DNA of 35,988 nt from Acetobacteraceae bacterium (lineage in GTDB: Bacteria > Pseudomonadota > Alphaproteobacteria > Acetobacterales > Acetobacteraceae), in contig JAIXTK010000409.1 of the NCBI GenBank assembly GCA_027483995.1, positions 1 to 35,988 of the forward strand. The letters run 5' to 3'. The notes beneath the pieces are model-generated. The model was not told where the DNA came from and did not search any database. It saw only the letters and a list, made by a program, of their open reading frames with translations. Below, in pieces: positions 8,185 through 16,648 of this stretch. Position numbers and translations under genes: made by a program. The stretch's first letter is position 1, and every line of letters starts with the position of its first letter.

Positions 8185-9303
8185 ATGTCTGCCGAACTGC
8201 GCATCGCGCATCTGCGCAAGGTCTTCGCAACCGGCAAGCCGGCGGTGGACGACGTCAGTTTCACCATCGCCGCGGGCGAGATCGTGGTCCTGCTCGGCCC
8301 CTCAGGCTGCGGCAAGACCACGACGCTCCGTTGCGTCGCCGGGCTCGAACACCCGACGGATGGCGAGATCAGCCTGGCCGGCGAGCCCATCTCCGCCCCC
8401 GCCCGCGGCATCCTCATGCCGCCACGCCTGCGCAACATCGGCATGGTCTTCCAGTCCTACGCCGTCTGGCCGCACATGACGGTGCGCGAGAACGTCGCCT
8501 ATCCGCTGAAGTCCCGCGGCCTTTCCCGCGCCGACCAGGACCGCCGCATCGCCGACGCCTTGGCGCTGGTCGACCTCGGCGGCTACGCAGACCGGCCCGT
8601 CACGCAGCTCTCCGGCGGCCAGATGCAGCGCGTGGCGCTCGCCCGCTCCATGGTCTACGAGCCGCGCCTGCTGTTGCTCGACGAACCGCTCTCTAACCTC
8701 GACGCCCAGCTGCGCCTGCGCCTGCGCGACGATCTGCGCCGCATCGTGAAGAAGGCCGGTCTCACCGCGCTCTACGTCACCCACGACCAAACCGAAGCGG
8801 TCGTTCTCGGCGACCGCATCGGCGTCATGCGCGACGGCAGGCTTCTGCAGATGGCCTCGCCGGAGGAGGTGTACAACCGCCCCGCCGACCTCTTCGTCGC
8901 CGCCTTCACCGGCGCCTCGAACTTCATCCCTGGCCAGGTCATCGCGCGTGACGGCGAATTCGGCGCCGTCCGCACCGCCGACGGCGCCACCCTGCGCGCC
9001 TGGATGCCGCAAGGCGTCGTCCCGGGCGCGAACGTCCAGGTCGCCGTCCGCCCGGAGAACATCCGCTTCACCGAGGCCGCCGGCAGCGAGAACCGCGTCA
9101 CCGCGAAAGTCACTGCCCAGCGCTACCTGGGCATGCAGACCAGCTACGACCTCTCCGTCTTCGGCGCCACCATCGAGGGCATCGAGGTCGGCACCGCCGC
9201 CCGCTACCCCGTCGGCAGCGAGGTCACCGTCGCCCTCCCACCGGAATCCTGCTGGGCCTACGCCGCCTCCGCCGACGACGCTCGGGCGATGACGCCGCAC
9301 TGA
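8185..9303 (+). CDS. ABC transporter ATP-binding protein
   Basis: 372 residues. Nucleotide-binding domain motifs are in order: Walker A GPSGCGKTT (38-46), Q-loop at Gln90 (VFQSYAVWPHMTV), signature LSGGQMQRVALARS (142-155), Walker B LLLLDEP (162-168), D-loop and the switch histidine His200 in YVTHDQTEA. The C-terminal part (about 245-360) is a TOBE-type regulatory domain with VAVRPENIRF. This is the ugpC/potA/fbpC-like subfamily that powers importers. The start MSAELRI at 8185 follows GGAAAG; a longer in-frame version would overlap the binding protein gene. It completes the three-gene importer. Confidence 0.94.
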   Translation: MSAELRIAHLRKVFATGKPAVDDVSFTIAAGEIVVLLGPSGCGKTTTLRCVAGLEHPTDGEISLAGEPISAPARGILMPPRLRNIGMVFQSYAVWPHMTVRENVAYPLKSRGLSRADQDRRIADALALVDLGGYADRPVTQLSGGQMQRVALARSMVYEPRLLLLDEPLSNLDAQLRLRLRDDLRRIVKKAGLTALYVTHDQTEAVVLGDRIGVMRDGRLLQMASPEEVYNRPADLFVAAFTGASNFIPGQVIARDGEFGAVRTADGATLRAWMPQGVVPGANVQVAVRPENIRFTEAAGSENRVTAKVTAQRYLGMQTSYDLSVFGATIEGIEVGTAARYPVGSEVTVALPPESCWAYAASADDARAMTPH

Positions 9304-9690
9304 GCGTTTGCAGCGCCACGTACGCAGTGGCTGCTCTGGTCGGCGGTGGCACCCGAACGACTCGGACAATCGGCAGTCCACCTTATCGAGGACAGGGCCG
9401 ACGAGCTGGTCTTCAGCGTCGTAAGCATCTGGGAAGCGGCGATCAAGGCCGCCCTGGGCCGCGCCGAATTCACTGTCAGCCCACGGCGCCTACGCCAAGG
9501 CGTGCTGAACAGCGGCTACCAGGAACTGACCATCAACGGCGTACATGTGCTCGCCACTGGTGACCTGCCACTGATCCACCGTGATCCTTTTGTTCGCATG
9601 TTGCTTGCCCAGGCGCATCATGAAGGGCTGGTCCTTGCGACCTCCGATCGCACTCTCGCACGCTATCCGGTCGCCGTCCGGGTGGTCTGA
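9304..9690 (+). pseudogene. truncated vapC-like PIN-domain toxin remnant
   Basis: The frame directly after the ATPase stop reads TQWLLWSAVAPERLG, then VFSVVSIWEAAIKAALGRAEF, IHRDPFVRMLLAQAHHEGLVLATSDRTLARYPV. This aligns with VapC-family PIN proteins from the middle of their first motif (LLDTHxxLWW) onward. The opening residues with the first catalytic Asp are missing because the sequence joins exactly there to the ATPase stop codon. The later acidic position in HRDPFDR is Val here. An ATG exists at 9346, but the encoded 114-residue piece would lack the active site. No antitoxin gene lies upstream. It is best read as a decayed toxin left by an old rearrangement. Confidence 0.65.
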
Positions 9691-9742
9691 CGTCTTGCTA
9701 CGCGGGTCCTATGGCGCCAAAGCGCGCCCGCATCAGATGGGA

Positions 9743-10309
9743 TCACTCTCGGTCGAAATACTCGGCCGCCTTGGGATCCACTCGCAGATCAGGGCGCAGG
9801 ATCAGCCAGCACCGATCGGCAGCAATCCATCCCGCCAAAACCGCGCAACTGACGAACCAACCCGCCACCACGAGCCCTGCGACGACCATGCCTTCCGTAT
9901 CCTCAGGCCGATGGCGCAACGGTGCCCGCCAAACCCAAGTCAACGCCAACCCTGCCGCAACACCAACCACCACCCCGCTTAAGGACCCGGCAAGACGGTA
10001 GATGCGCCGATCTGTTCGACTATTGGCAAAGAGCATCGCGTGAATTGGAAGGCCCACCACACATAGCGCAGCGAAGATGACGAAAAACGCCGGTAACGCC
10101 GTCGCAAGCGCGAAGCCGCAGCCTTTCAGAAGTCTCTGCACCCAATTCCAATCGGTTGGTCGGGAGTGAAAAAACTCCCCCATAAAGAGCAGGCCGGACC
10201 AGACCGCACATGCGATGGATCCTTGAGCGGCACCGCACAGCATGGCGCGCCCGACTGGCCCCCAATCCGGCACACCCAATGAGCGTCGTTCGCGATCGAC
10301 CATGGACAT
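9743..10309 (-). CDS. hypothetical integral membrane protein
   Basis: 188 residues with about four hydrophobic segments: around 23-45 (MLCGAAQGSIACAVWSGLLF), 66-92 (GFALATALPAFFVIFAALCVV), 108-127 (LAGSLSGVVVGVAAGLALTW) and 145-168 (VVAGLVVAGWFVSCAVLAGWI). Spacing and sidedness look like a real inner-membrane protein. No family is recognised. Two close ATGs (10309 and 10303) are possible and neither has a strong ribosome-binding site. It lies alone on the minus strand between the VapC remnant and the beta-oxidation gene, facing away from the latter. It could be an incidental open frame, but the regular membrane segments argue for a gene. Confidence 0.55.
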   Translation of the reverse strand: MSMVDRERRSLGVPDWGPVGRAMLCGAAQGSIACAVWSGLLFMGEFFHSRPTDWNWVQRLLKGCGFALATALPAFFVIFAALCVVGLPIHAMLFANSRTDRRIYRLAGSLSGVVVGVAAGLALTWVWRAPLRHRPEDTEGMVVAGLVVAGWFVSCAVLAGWIAADRCWLILRPDLRVDPKAAEYFDRE

Positions 10310-10420
10310 ACACTACCGTTTTGACCGCGTGCCGGTAAACGACGCCTCTCCCCGCCTGGACGCCCCCCACCCCTTCCCCTAACCTGCCGCTCAACACAGC
10401 AGAAACGGCAGGAAACGACC

Positions 10421-12538
10421 ATGTCTGACGCACCGCTCGTCCACCTCGAACGCCACAACGACGTCGGCGTCATCATCGTCAACAATCCTCCGGTCAACGC
10501 CCTCTCCCCCGGAGTCCCCGAGGGGATCGTCGCCTGCTTCCAAGAGGCAGAGGCCGACCCCGCCATCAGGGCCATGGTCCTCATCGGTGACGGCCGCAGC
10601 TTCATCGCGGGCGCCGACATCCGCAACTTCGGCAAGGGTCGCGCCCCCATCCCGCCCGGCAGCCGCAGCCACGACGTGCTCGACACGTCAACCAAGCCGG
10701 TCGTCGCGGCCATCCACGGCTATGCCCTGGGCGGCGGGCTCGAGAATGCTATGGCCTGCAGTTACCGCATCGCCAAGCGCAGCGCGAAGGTCGGCCTGCC
10801 GGAGGTCCTCATCGGCATCCTCCCCGGTGGCGGCGGCACCCAGCGCCTGCCTCGCCTGATCGGCCCGAAGGCCGCGCTCGATCTCATCGTCTCCGGCCGC
10901 CACGTCCCTGCTGCCGAGGCCCTTACCCTCGGCATCATCGACGCCGTCGTTGAAGACGACCAGGACCTGAAGCAGGCTAGCATCGCCTTCGCCCGCGCAA
11001 AGGCTGAGGCACGGCCCCTGCCCCGCATCAGCACCCGTACCGACAAGCTGGAGGAAGCGAAATCCGACCCCGGCATCTTCGACGCCAAGCGCAAGGAGAT
11101 CGCCCGCCGCGCCCGCAACCAGAAGGCGCCCTACAACTGCATCCTCGCCGTCCAGGCCGCCACTGAACTTCCCTTCGCCGAAGGGCTTCAGCGCGAGCGC
11201 GACCTCTTTAACGAACTCGAGAACTCGGACGAAGCCCGCGCCCTGCGCTACGTCTTCTTCAGCGAGCGCGAAGCTGCCCGCGTTCCTGGCCTGGATCCCG
11301 CGACCAAGGTGCGCGAAATCAACACCGCCGCCGTTATCGGTGCCGGCACCATGGGCGGGGGCATCGCCATGGCCTTCGCAGATTTTGGCGTCCCGGTCCG
11401 TATCCTGGAAGCCACCCAGGAAGCGATGGACCGCGGCATGGCCCGCATCCGCGCCAACTATGAAACCTCCGTCAAGCGGGGCAGCCTCGCGGCCGACGAG
11501 ATGGAGCGCCGCTTCGCCCGCATCACCCCCGTCCTCTCCTACGACCTGATTGGCGATGCCGATGCCGTGGTGGAAGCCATCTTCGAACAGATGGCCCCGA
11601 AGAAGGAGGTCTTTGCCAAGCTCGACGCCGTCATGAAGCCCGGCGCCCTCCTTCTCTCCAATACCTCGGCGTTGAACATTGATGAGATCGCGAGCGCCAC
11701 GACGCGCCCGCAAGATGTCGCCGGCGCCCACTTCTTCTCGCCTGCCAACGTGATGAAGCTGCTCGAAGTCGTGAAGGGTGCCAAAACCTCACCCGATACG
11801 ATGGCCAGCACCATGGCCATGGGCCGCAAGATCGGCAAGCTCAGCGTCGGCTGTGGCAACTGCGACGGCTTCCTCGCCAACCGGTCCCGCGCCCCGTTCA
11901 ACGCCGAAATGGTCATCATGCTCGAGGAAGGCGCCCTCCCCGAACAGATCGACAAGGTCATGGTTGATTTCGGCTACCCCATGGGCCCCTTTGCCGTGGG
12001 CGACCTCGCCGGCCTCGATATTGGTGCCGAAAGCCGCAAGCGCCGTGCCGCCGCCGATCCCAACTATCGCAAGCTCCCGATCGCCGACCGCTTGGTTGAA
12101 ATGGGTCGCTTCGGCCAAAAGACCGGCGCCGGCTGGTACCGCTACGAAAAGGGCGACCGCACCCCTCACCCAGACCCCATCGTCAAGCAGATCATCGCCG
12201 ACGTGGGCAAGGAACTCGGCATCGAGCAGCATGCCTTCACGGAGGAGGAAATCCTCCGCCGCCTGCTCTTCTCCTCGGTCAACGAAGCGTGCAAGATTCT
12301 TGACGAAGGGATCGCCTACCGCAGCAGCGACATTGACGTGATGTGGCTGCACGGCTTCGGCTTCCCGCGCTATCGCGGCGGCCTGATGTTCTGGGCCGAC
12401 CAGATCGGCCCCAAGGCCATCTACGACCAGATCAGCGTTTGGCACCAACGCTACGGCAACCGCTGGGCCCCTTCGCCCTACCTCCGCGCGCTTGCAGAAT
12501 CCGGCACAAGCTTCCGCAACGCAAAGCCCGGAAAGTAG
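10421..12538 (+). CDS. bifunctional enoyl-CoA hydratase / 3-hydroxyacyl-CoA dehydrogenase (FadB/FadJ type)
   Basis: 705 residues, normal for this fused beta-oxidation enzyme. Residues 1-200 are an enoyl-CoA hydratase with both catalytic glutamates, Glu108 in GGGLENAM and Glu128 in GLPEVLIG, and the oxyanion segment FIAGADI. The NAD-binding motif AAVIGAGTMGGGIA (303-316) begins the 3-hydroxyacyl-CoA dehydrogenase part, whose catalytic His437 lies in GAHFFSPANVMKLLEVV. The C-terminal dehydrogenase domains carry GFLANR and YPMGPFAVGDLAGLDIG. It hydrates the 2-enoyl-CoA and oxidises the product to 3-oxoacyl-CoA. GCAGGAAA precedes the ATG. It is followed 29 bases later by a CoA-transferase subunit, consistent with one operon. 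Confidence 0.95.
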   Translation: MSDAPLVHLERHNDVGVIIVNNPPVNALSPGVPEGIVACFQEAEADPAIRAMVLIGDGRSFIAGADIRNFGKGRAPIPPGSRSHDVLDTSTKPVVAAIHGYALGGGLENAMACSYRIAKRSAKVGLPEVLIGILPGGGGTQRLPRLIGPKAALDLIVSGRHVPAAEALTLGIIDAVVEDDQDLKQASIAFARAKAEARPLPRISTRTDKLEEAKSDPGIFDAKRKEIARRARNQKAPYNCILAVQAATELPFAEGLQRERDLFNELENSDEARALRYVFFSEREAARVPGLDPATKVREINTAAVIGAGTMGGGIAMAFADFGVPVRILEATQEAMDRGMARIRANYETSVKRGSLAADEMERRFARITPVLSYDLIGDADAVVEAIFEQMAPKKEVFAKLDAVMKPGALLLSNTSALNIDEIASATTRPQDVAGAHFFSPANVMKLLEVVKGAKTSPDTMASTMAMGRKIGKLSVGCGNCDGFLANRSRAPFNAEMVIMLEEGALPEQIDKVMVDFGYPMGPFAVGDLAGLDIGAESRKRRAAADPNYRKLPIADRLVEMGRFGQKTGAGWYRYEKGDRTPHPDPIVKQIIADVGKELGIEQHAFTEEEILRRLLFSSVNEACKILDEGIAYRSSDIDVMWLHGFGFPRYRGGLMFWADQIGPKAIYDQISVWHQRYGNRWAPSPYLRALAESGTSFRNAKPGK

Positions 12539-12567
12539 AAGCACGCGCCTCTTGTGAAGGAAGTCCC

Positions 12568-13251
12568 ATGATCGACAAGACCGTCCGCACTGTCGCGGAA
12601 GCCCTCAACGGCATCCCAGATGGCGCGACGGTCCTCATGGGCGGCTTCGCAGGCACCGGCGAGCCTCGCCACCTTCTCGCCGGTCTCCTCGAACAGGGCG
12701 CCAAGGATCTCACCATCGTCGGCATCCACGCAGGCATGGCTGACGATGCCCTCGGCGCTCTCGTTGCCGCAGGTCGCGTCCGCAAAGCCATCGTCTCCTG
12801 GGCGAGGAGCCCCACCGGCCCGATCCCCCTCGAACCCCTTCTGCGTGAAGGTCGCGCCGAACTCGAACTCGTCCCTCAAGGCACCCTGGCCGAACGCATC
12901 CATGCGGCCGGCTCCGGCGTTCCCGCCTTCTTCACCGCCACCTCCGTCGGCACTCCCTTGGCCAAGGGCAAGGAGCACCGAGAGATAGATGGTCGAATCT
13001 ACGTTCTGGAAAAGGCCATCTTCGCAGACGTCGCCCTGATTGAGGCTTGGCAGGCCGACCGCTGGGGCAACCTGACCTACCGGCGCGCAGGCCGAAATCT
13101 CAACGCCGTCATGGCTCCCGCCGCCAAACTCACCATCGCCCAGGCCCAACACCTGGTCGAACTTGGAACGCTGGACCCGGATCACATCGTCACACCCAGC
13201 ATCTACGTGCAGCGGGTGGTGCACATCCCGTATGGAAACCCGCCGCTTTAG
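12568..13251 (+). CDS. 3-oxoacid CoA-transferase subunit A (PcaI-like), without subunit B
   Basis: 227 residues, matching subunit A of 3-oxoadipate/3-oxoacid CoA-transferases. Visible are the glycine-rich CoA loop LMGGFAGTGEPRHLLAGL (about 22-39), LELVPQGTLAERIHAAGSGVPAFFT and YVLEKAIFADVALIEAWQADRWGNL, then DPDHIVTPSIYVQRVV at the end. The catalytic glutamate of this enzyme class is on subunit B (PcaJ). No B gene follows; the next stretch is a hairpin and the convergent amidase gene. The A chain should therefore be inactive alone unless a B subunit is encoded elsewhere. AAGGAAG lies upstream of the ATG at 12568. Confidence 0.9.
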   Translation: MIDKTVRTVAEALNGIPDGATVLMGGFAGTGEPRHLLAGLLEQGAKDLTIVGIHAGMADDALGALVAAGRVRKAIVSWARSPTGPIPLEPLLREGRAELELVPQGTLAERIHAAGSGVPAFFTATSVGTPLAKGKEHREIDGRIYVLEKAIFADVALIEAWQADRWGNLTYRRAGRNLNAVMAPAAKLTIAQAQHLVELGTLDPDHIVTPSIYVQRVVHIPYGNPPL

Positions 13252-13292
13252 GAAGCGGGCTCCTTCTCTCAGACGATTGCGGAAGGAAAGAT

Positions 13293-13348
13293 GGCTTGAT
13301 CCATTTGTGCCAGCGGCCCGTGGCCGCGAAGCACAAACGGATCAAGCC
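13293..13348. repeat. long two-tier hairpin between convergent genes
   Basis: The left arm GGCTTGATCCATTTGTGC (13293-13310) pairs with GCACAAACGGATCAAGCC (13331-13348), 18 bp with one mismatch. Inside it a second stem, GCGGCC (13313-13318) / GGCCGC (13322-13327), closes on the loop CGT. It sits between the CoA-transferase stop (13251) and the end of the oppositely oriented amidase gene (13357). A role as bidirectional terminator fits the position, although no T-tract follows on either strand. The length and near-perfect symmetry also fit a dispersed palindromic (REP-like) element. Confidence 0.6.
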
Positions 13349-13356
13349 GCAGGGCC

Positions 13357-15714
13357 TTACGGCTCCAGCACTGTCGTGCTCTCCAGGTCCTTCTCGATAT
13401 CGGACCGGTCGAGGCTCACCACGTGGTATTCCCCCTTGATGAAGGGCTCAAACTGGTCCCGGTAATGCGAGCTGCCAGGCATGCCGGAATTCCCGATATT
13501 CTGCACCGCCAGAAACTTCCGAGGCTCGGCAAAGTCGGCAACGATCCGATACTACGCACCAGAACTCGCCGCATGCGGCGGCAGCTCGCCACCCGTGTTG
13601 CGCACGGTGTGCGACCCGCCATCGAGCGGCGCCGGCCCGATGTCGAAATCCGCCGCAACATCCAGCCCGCCAACCGGGTGCTTCCAGTGCGCAACGTGCA
13701 CGGTGCCCCAATTCCAGCCCTTGGGGTCCACACCCAGCCGCCCACGCAGCGTCGCCATGCCAGCCTTCGCCGCCGCAACAGCCGCCGCTTTCGTGCCACC
13801 AGGGAAATACGCCATGTCCGGGTTTGCCAGCAGATGCACGCACAAATTCGTCTGTTGCATGGCCAGGTCCAGCAGCCGCGGCGGAATGTGCACCGACAGC
13901 GTCGCGCGCTGGAAATGGAACATAAATGTTTCGAACACCGTGGCAGCTATACTGTCCACGGTGTACATGCAGTCCCATCCGTCCAGGATCGCCGCCAGCG
14001 CTTCGGCATCCGCATCCCCACTGCCCTTCAGCAACGAAACAACACCCGGCGCCGACCGCTCTGCCCGAACGCTCTTCACGTCGTTCTGAAGACGGATCGT
14101 ATGCGCCCGGTCCGCCTTCGCGCCCGAGAACGCCTGGTCAATTCGGATGCCCCGATGCCCCTGTGAATACGCGCCATAGATCGGATACTTGTAGCCTGGC
14201 TCGACAATCCGCTGGTTCGCGCTCGCCACGAACCCCGTCGAGGGGTTGTAGCGGTTCGGCAATCCATCGAAGGGAATATAGCCCGTCCAGCGATCGGCCG
14301 AGTTGTTCGCATCCCGAACCCCTGCCGTCATCCGGCCACGGATCGGCAGCCGCCCAGCCATCTGGTAGCCGGCATTCCCGCTGCTGTCGGCATACACCCA
14401 GTTGAACACCGCCACCGCCCAATCGCGCAGCGCATCGCGGAACTGCTCCCAGTTCTTCGCTCGGCCCACATTGATCGAAGCGCGGATGTCGTTCAGGTGC
14501 TCCGCCCCCACCCATCGCAGTGATGTCACCGGGTCACCGCCCGCCGCCATCTGCGGAATGATTGCGTTCACCACCGGTCCACGCACTGTGGACTTCACCA
14601 CCAGCGCCCGGGTCGCCTCCCCCTTTACCGGGATCGAAACCACCCGCTCATCGAACCGCCGCCAGGCATCCCCATCGCGGTAGCGCGAAGGATCGGCCGC
14701 ATCCACCTCCTCGCGATAGAGGTCGCGCGTCATCGCCATGTTGTTGGTGATCGCGAACGCAACGGTCCCGTTGCTGCCCCACCACAACCCCGGCATCCCC
14801 ACGGGCCCGGCGCCGGCTGCATCATCCTCCGGCCCATGCAGCCCATACTCGTACCAACTCGACGGAATCCAGAACGGCTGGTGCGGATCCCCCGCCAGCA
14901 GTGCCTTGCCCCCAGTTGCCCGGCTGCCAGCCACGGCCCAGTTGTTGGACCCCGTCGCATCATCCGTCCCATGCCCGAAGGGCTTCTGCGCCACCACCTC
15001 AGGCCACCCAGCCGGCGGAACCACAAGGTGCTCCGAGGCCTCCGGAGTCAGGTAGATTTCGCGCAACACCTCCGCCGGCAGGAACTTCGCCGCCTCCGCC
15101 GCCATGATCCGGTCCAGCCGGCCGTTCAGGCTCCACCAGAACCCGCGCGCGATCGCCACCACGTCGCTCACCGTGAACGGCGCCGGCGTATAGCCCAGCA
15201 TCCGGAACTCAACCGGCAGGTCGGCGCCAAAACGCTCGATTGCCCGGTTGATCCCGCGCACGAACGCCGCGGTCTCCTCATAGGTCTTGCCATCCATCAG
15301 CGCCGGCTCACGATCGGCCATCTGATCCAGGCCCACGATCAGATGCGCGGTGTCAGAAGCCACGAACGAGGCACCAAGAACCTCCGCCTGACGCCCCAGC
15401 GCGCGCCGCCGCAGCCTGTCCATCTGCCACAGCCGGTCCTGCGCCATCGCGAACCCGACACCGAGGTAAAGATCCGCCGTGCTTTTGGCGAACACATGCG
15501 GCACGCCAGACCGGTCGCGAAGGATATCCACCTTCGCCCCAACGCCCGCCTTCAACGTCTGGTCCGGCAGCGTCGCATGCCGCTTCAGCCATGCCGAGCG
15601 GGCCGCGGCAAACTCCGCCTCCGTCGTCCCTGCCGCCTTGCACACATCCGCCACCGACCGCGCGCCTGTCAGCGCCGCCAGCACCGCCGCATCGTCCAAC
15701 GCCATTCCCGTCAT
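13357..15714 (-). pseudogene. penicillin acylase family protein, interrupted by an in-frame TAG
   Basis: Ntn-hydrolase of the penicillin acylase family, which cleaves amide bonds (beta-lactam side chains, N-acyl homoserine lactones and other N-acyl compounds). The autoproteolytic nucleophile is Ser256 in TGSNNWAVAG, followed by LLAGDPHQPFWIPSSWYE. FAMAQDRLWQMDRLRRRALG near residues 88-107 is the usual alpha-chain signature. There is no evident signal peptide, unlike typical periplasmic members. The frame stops at TAG (13552-13554, codon 721) after SSGA. The same frame continues for 65 codons as YRIVADFAEPRKFLAVQ, then GNSGMPGSSHYRDQF and GEYHVVSL, which is the family's normal C-terminal end, to TAA at 13357. 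The family motif GASYR suggests TCG (Ser) became TAG. Causes could be a real nonsense mutation or a base error. The start overlaps the SDR stop (ATGA). Confidence 0.85.
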
Positions 15715-16511
15715 CCTTCCGATTCACGCGACGGCCCCACCAGGGTCGCGCCGCCATCCACCACCAGAACCTGCCCTGTCACGAACCGTGCCTGCGCCGA
15801 TAGCAGGAAACGCACTGCCATCCCCACATCCCAACCCGTGCCCTCAACCGCCATCACCGAGGCCTTGCGCCGCCCCTCCCGTGCCGCATCGCTCATCCCG
15901 CGCGCATACACCATCGGGGTGTACACTGGGCCAGGAGCCACGCAATTGACCCGGATGCCATCCTTGCCATGATCCACCGCCATCGCCTGGCTCAGCCCGA
16001 TCACCGCCGCCTTGCTCGTGGTGTAAGGCGTCAGCCCCCGCGGCCGCAGCGCCGAAATGGAAGACACATTCACGATCGCACCGCCGCCGGCCCGCTTCAT
16101 CGCTGGCACTGCGTACTTGCTCACCAGAAACATGGAATCCACATTCACCCGCATCACCCGGGTCCACTCAGCCTCCGAAACATCCACCACGGAGCCCTTG
16201 CCGCCAATCCCCACATTGTTATCCAGCAGGTCCAGTCGCCCGAAGACCCGCTCCGCATGCGCCACCATTGCAGCGCACGCCGCCCCGTCGGTCACGTCGT
16301 AGGAAGCGGCCTCCGCCACGCCCCCCTCGCCACGGATCATCGCCACCGTACGCTCGGCAAGGGAGATCTCCCGGTCCACCACCAGAACCCCGGCCCCAGC
16401 GCGCGCCAGCAGCATTGCCGCCGCCCTGCCATTGCCGATTCCGTCGCCGGCAGCACCGCCACCAGTGACGATCGCGCCCTTGCCCCGCATCCCCCAAATA
16501 TCGTCTTCCAT
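15711..16511 (-). CDS. short-chain dehydrogenase/reductase (SDR)
   Basis: 266 residues, classical SDR. The cofactor motif is GAIVTGGGAAGDGIGNG (12-28), slightly longer than the usual TGxxxGIG. NNVG (98-101) replaces the common NNAG, the catalytic serine lies in NVSSIS (150-151), and Tyr163 and Lys167 form YTTSK. The end RFVTGQVLVVDGGATL is the usual SDR C-terminus. Asp46 at the end of the second strand (VLVVDRE) predicts NAD rather than NADP. The likely reaction is oxidation of an alcohol or hydroxyacyl-CoA. Its stop overlaps the start of the amidase gene by four bases (ATGA), so the two are translationally coupled. Confidence 0.92.
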   Translation of the reverse strand: MEDDIWGMRGKGAIVTGGGAAGDGIGNGRAAAMLLARAGAGVLVVDREISLAERTVAMIRGEGGVAEAASYDVTDGAACAAMVAHAERVFGRLDLLDNNVGIGGKGSVVDVSEAEWTRVMRVNVDSMFLVSKYAVPAMKRAGGGAIVNVSSISALRPRGLTPYTTSKAAVIGLSQAMAVDHGKDGIRVNCVAPGPVYTPMVYARGMSDAAREGRRKASVMAVEGTGWDVGMAVRFLLSAQARFVTGQVLVVDGGATLVGPSRESEG

Positions 16512-16536
16512 TACGGCCTCCAGAAAGGAAGATTCA

Positions 16537-16556
16537 TCTTTTTCTGAAGAAAAAGA
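16537..16556. repeat. A/T-rich perfect hairpin in an intergenic gap
   Basis: TCTTTTTC (16537-16544), loop TGAA, GAAAAAGA (16549-16556) is a perfect 8-bp inverted repeat. It lies in the 137-base gap between the SMP-30 gene and the SDR gene, a gap clearly richer in A and T than its surroundings. It may be a weak terminator or a dispersed intergenic repeat. Nothing else gene-like was seen in the gap. Confidence 0.4.
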
Positions 16557-16648
16557 AGCAAAAAGACTTCGTTCGCTTGCATCGTATTGAACGCATCAAG
16601 CCTTCGGGAAACGCACGGAGATTTTTTCCGGAACCTGAAGACACTCCC

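Noticed and set aside
13552-13554. TAG read as pyrrolysine or another recoding signal
   Set aside because: No recoding element or pyrrolysine machinery is seen; a point change from a Ser codon is the simpler reading.
13423-14166. 247-codon plus-strand frame in the amidase region
   Set aside because: It is an Arg/His/Pro-rich shadow. The minus strand holds the amidase end in a frame that also explains bases 13357-13551.
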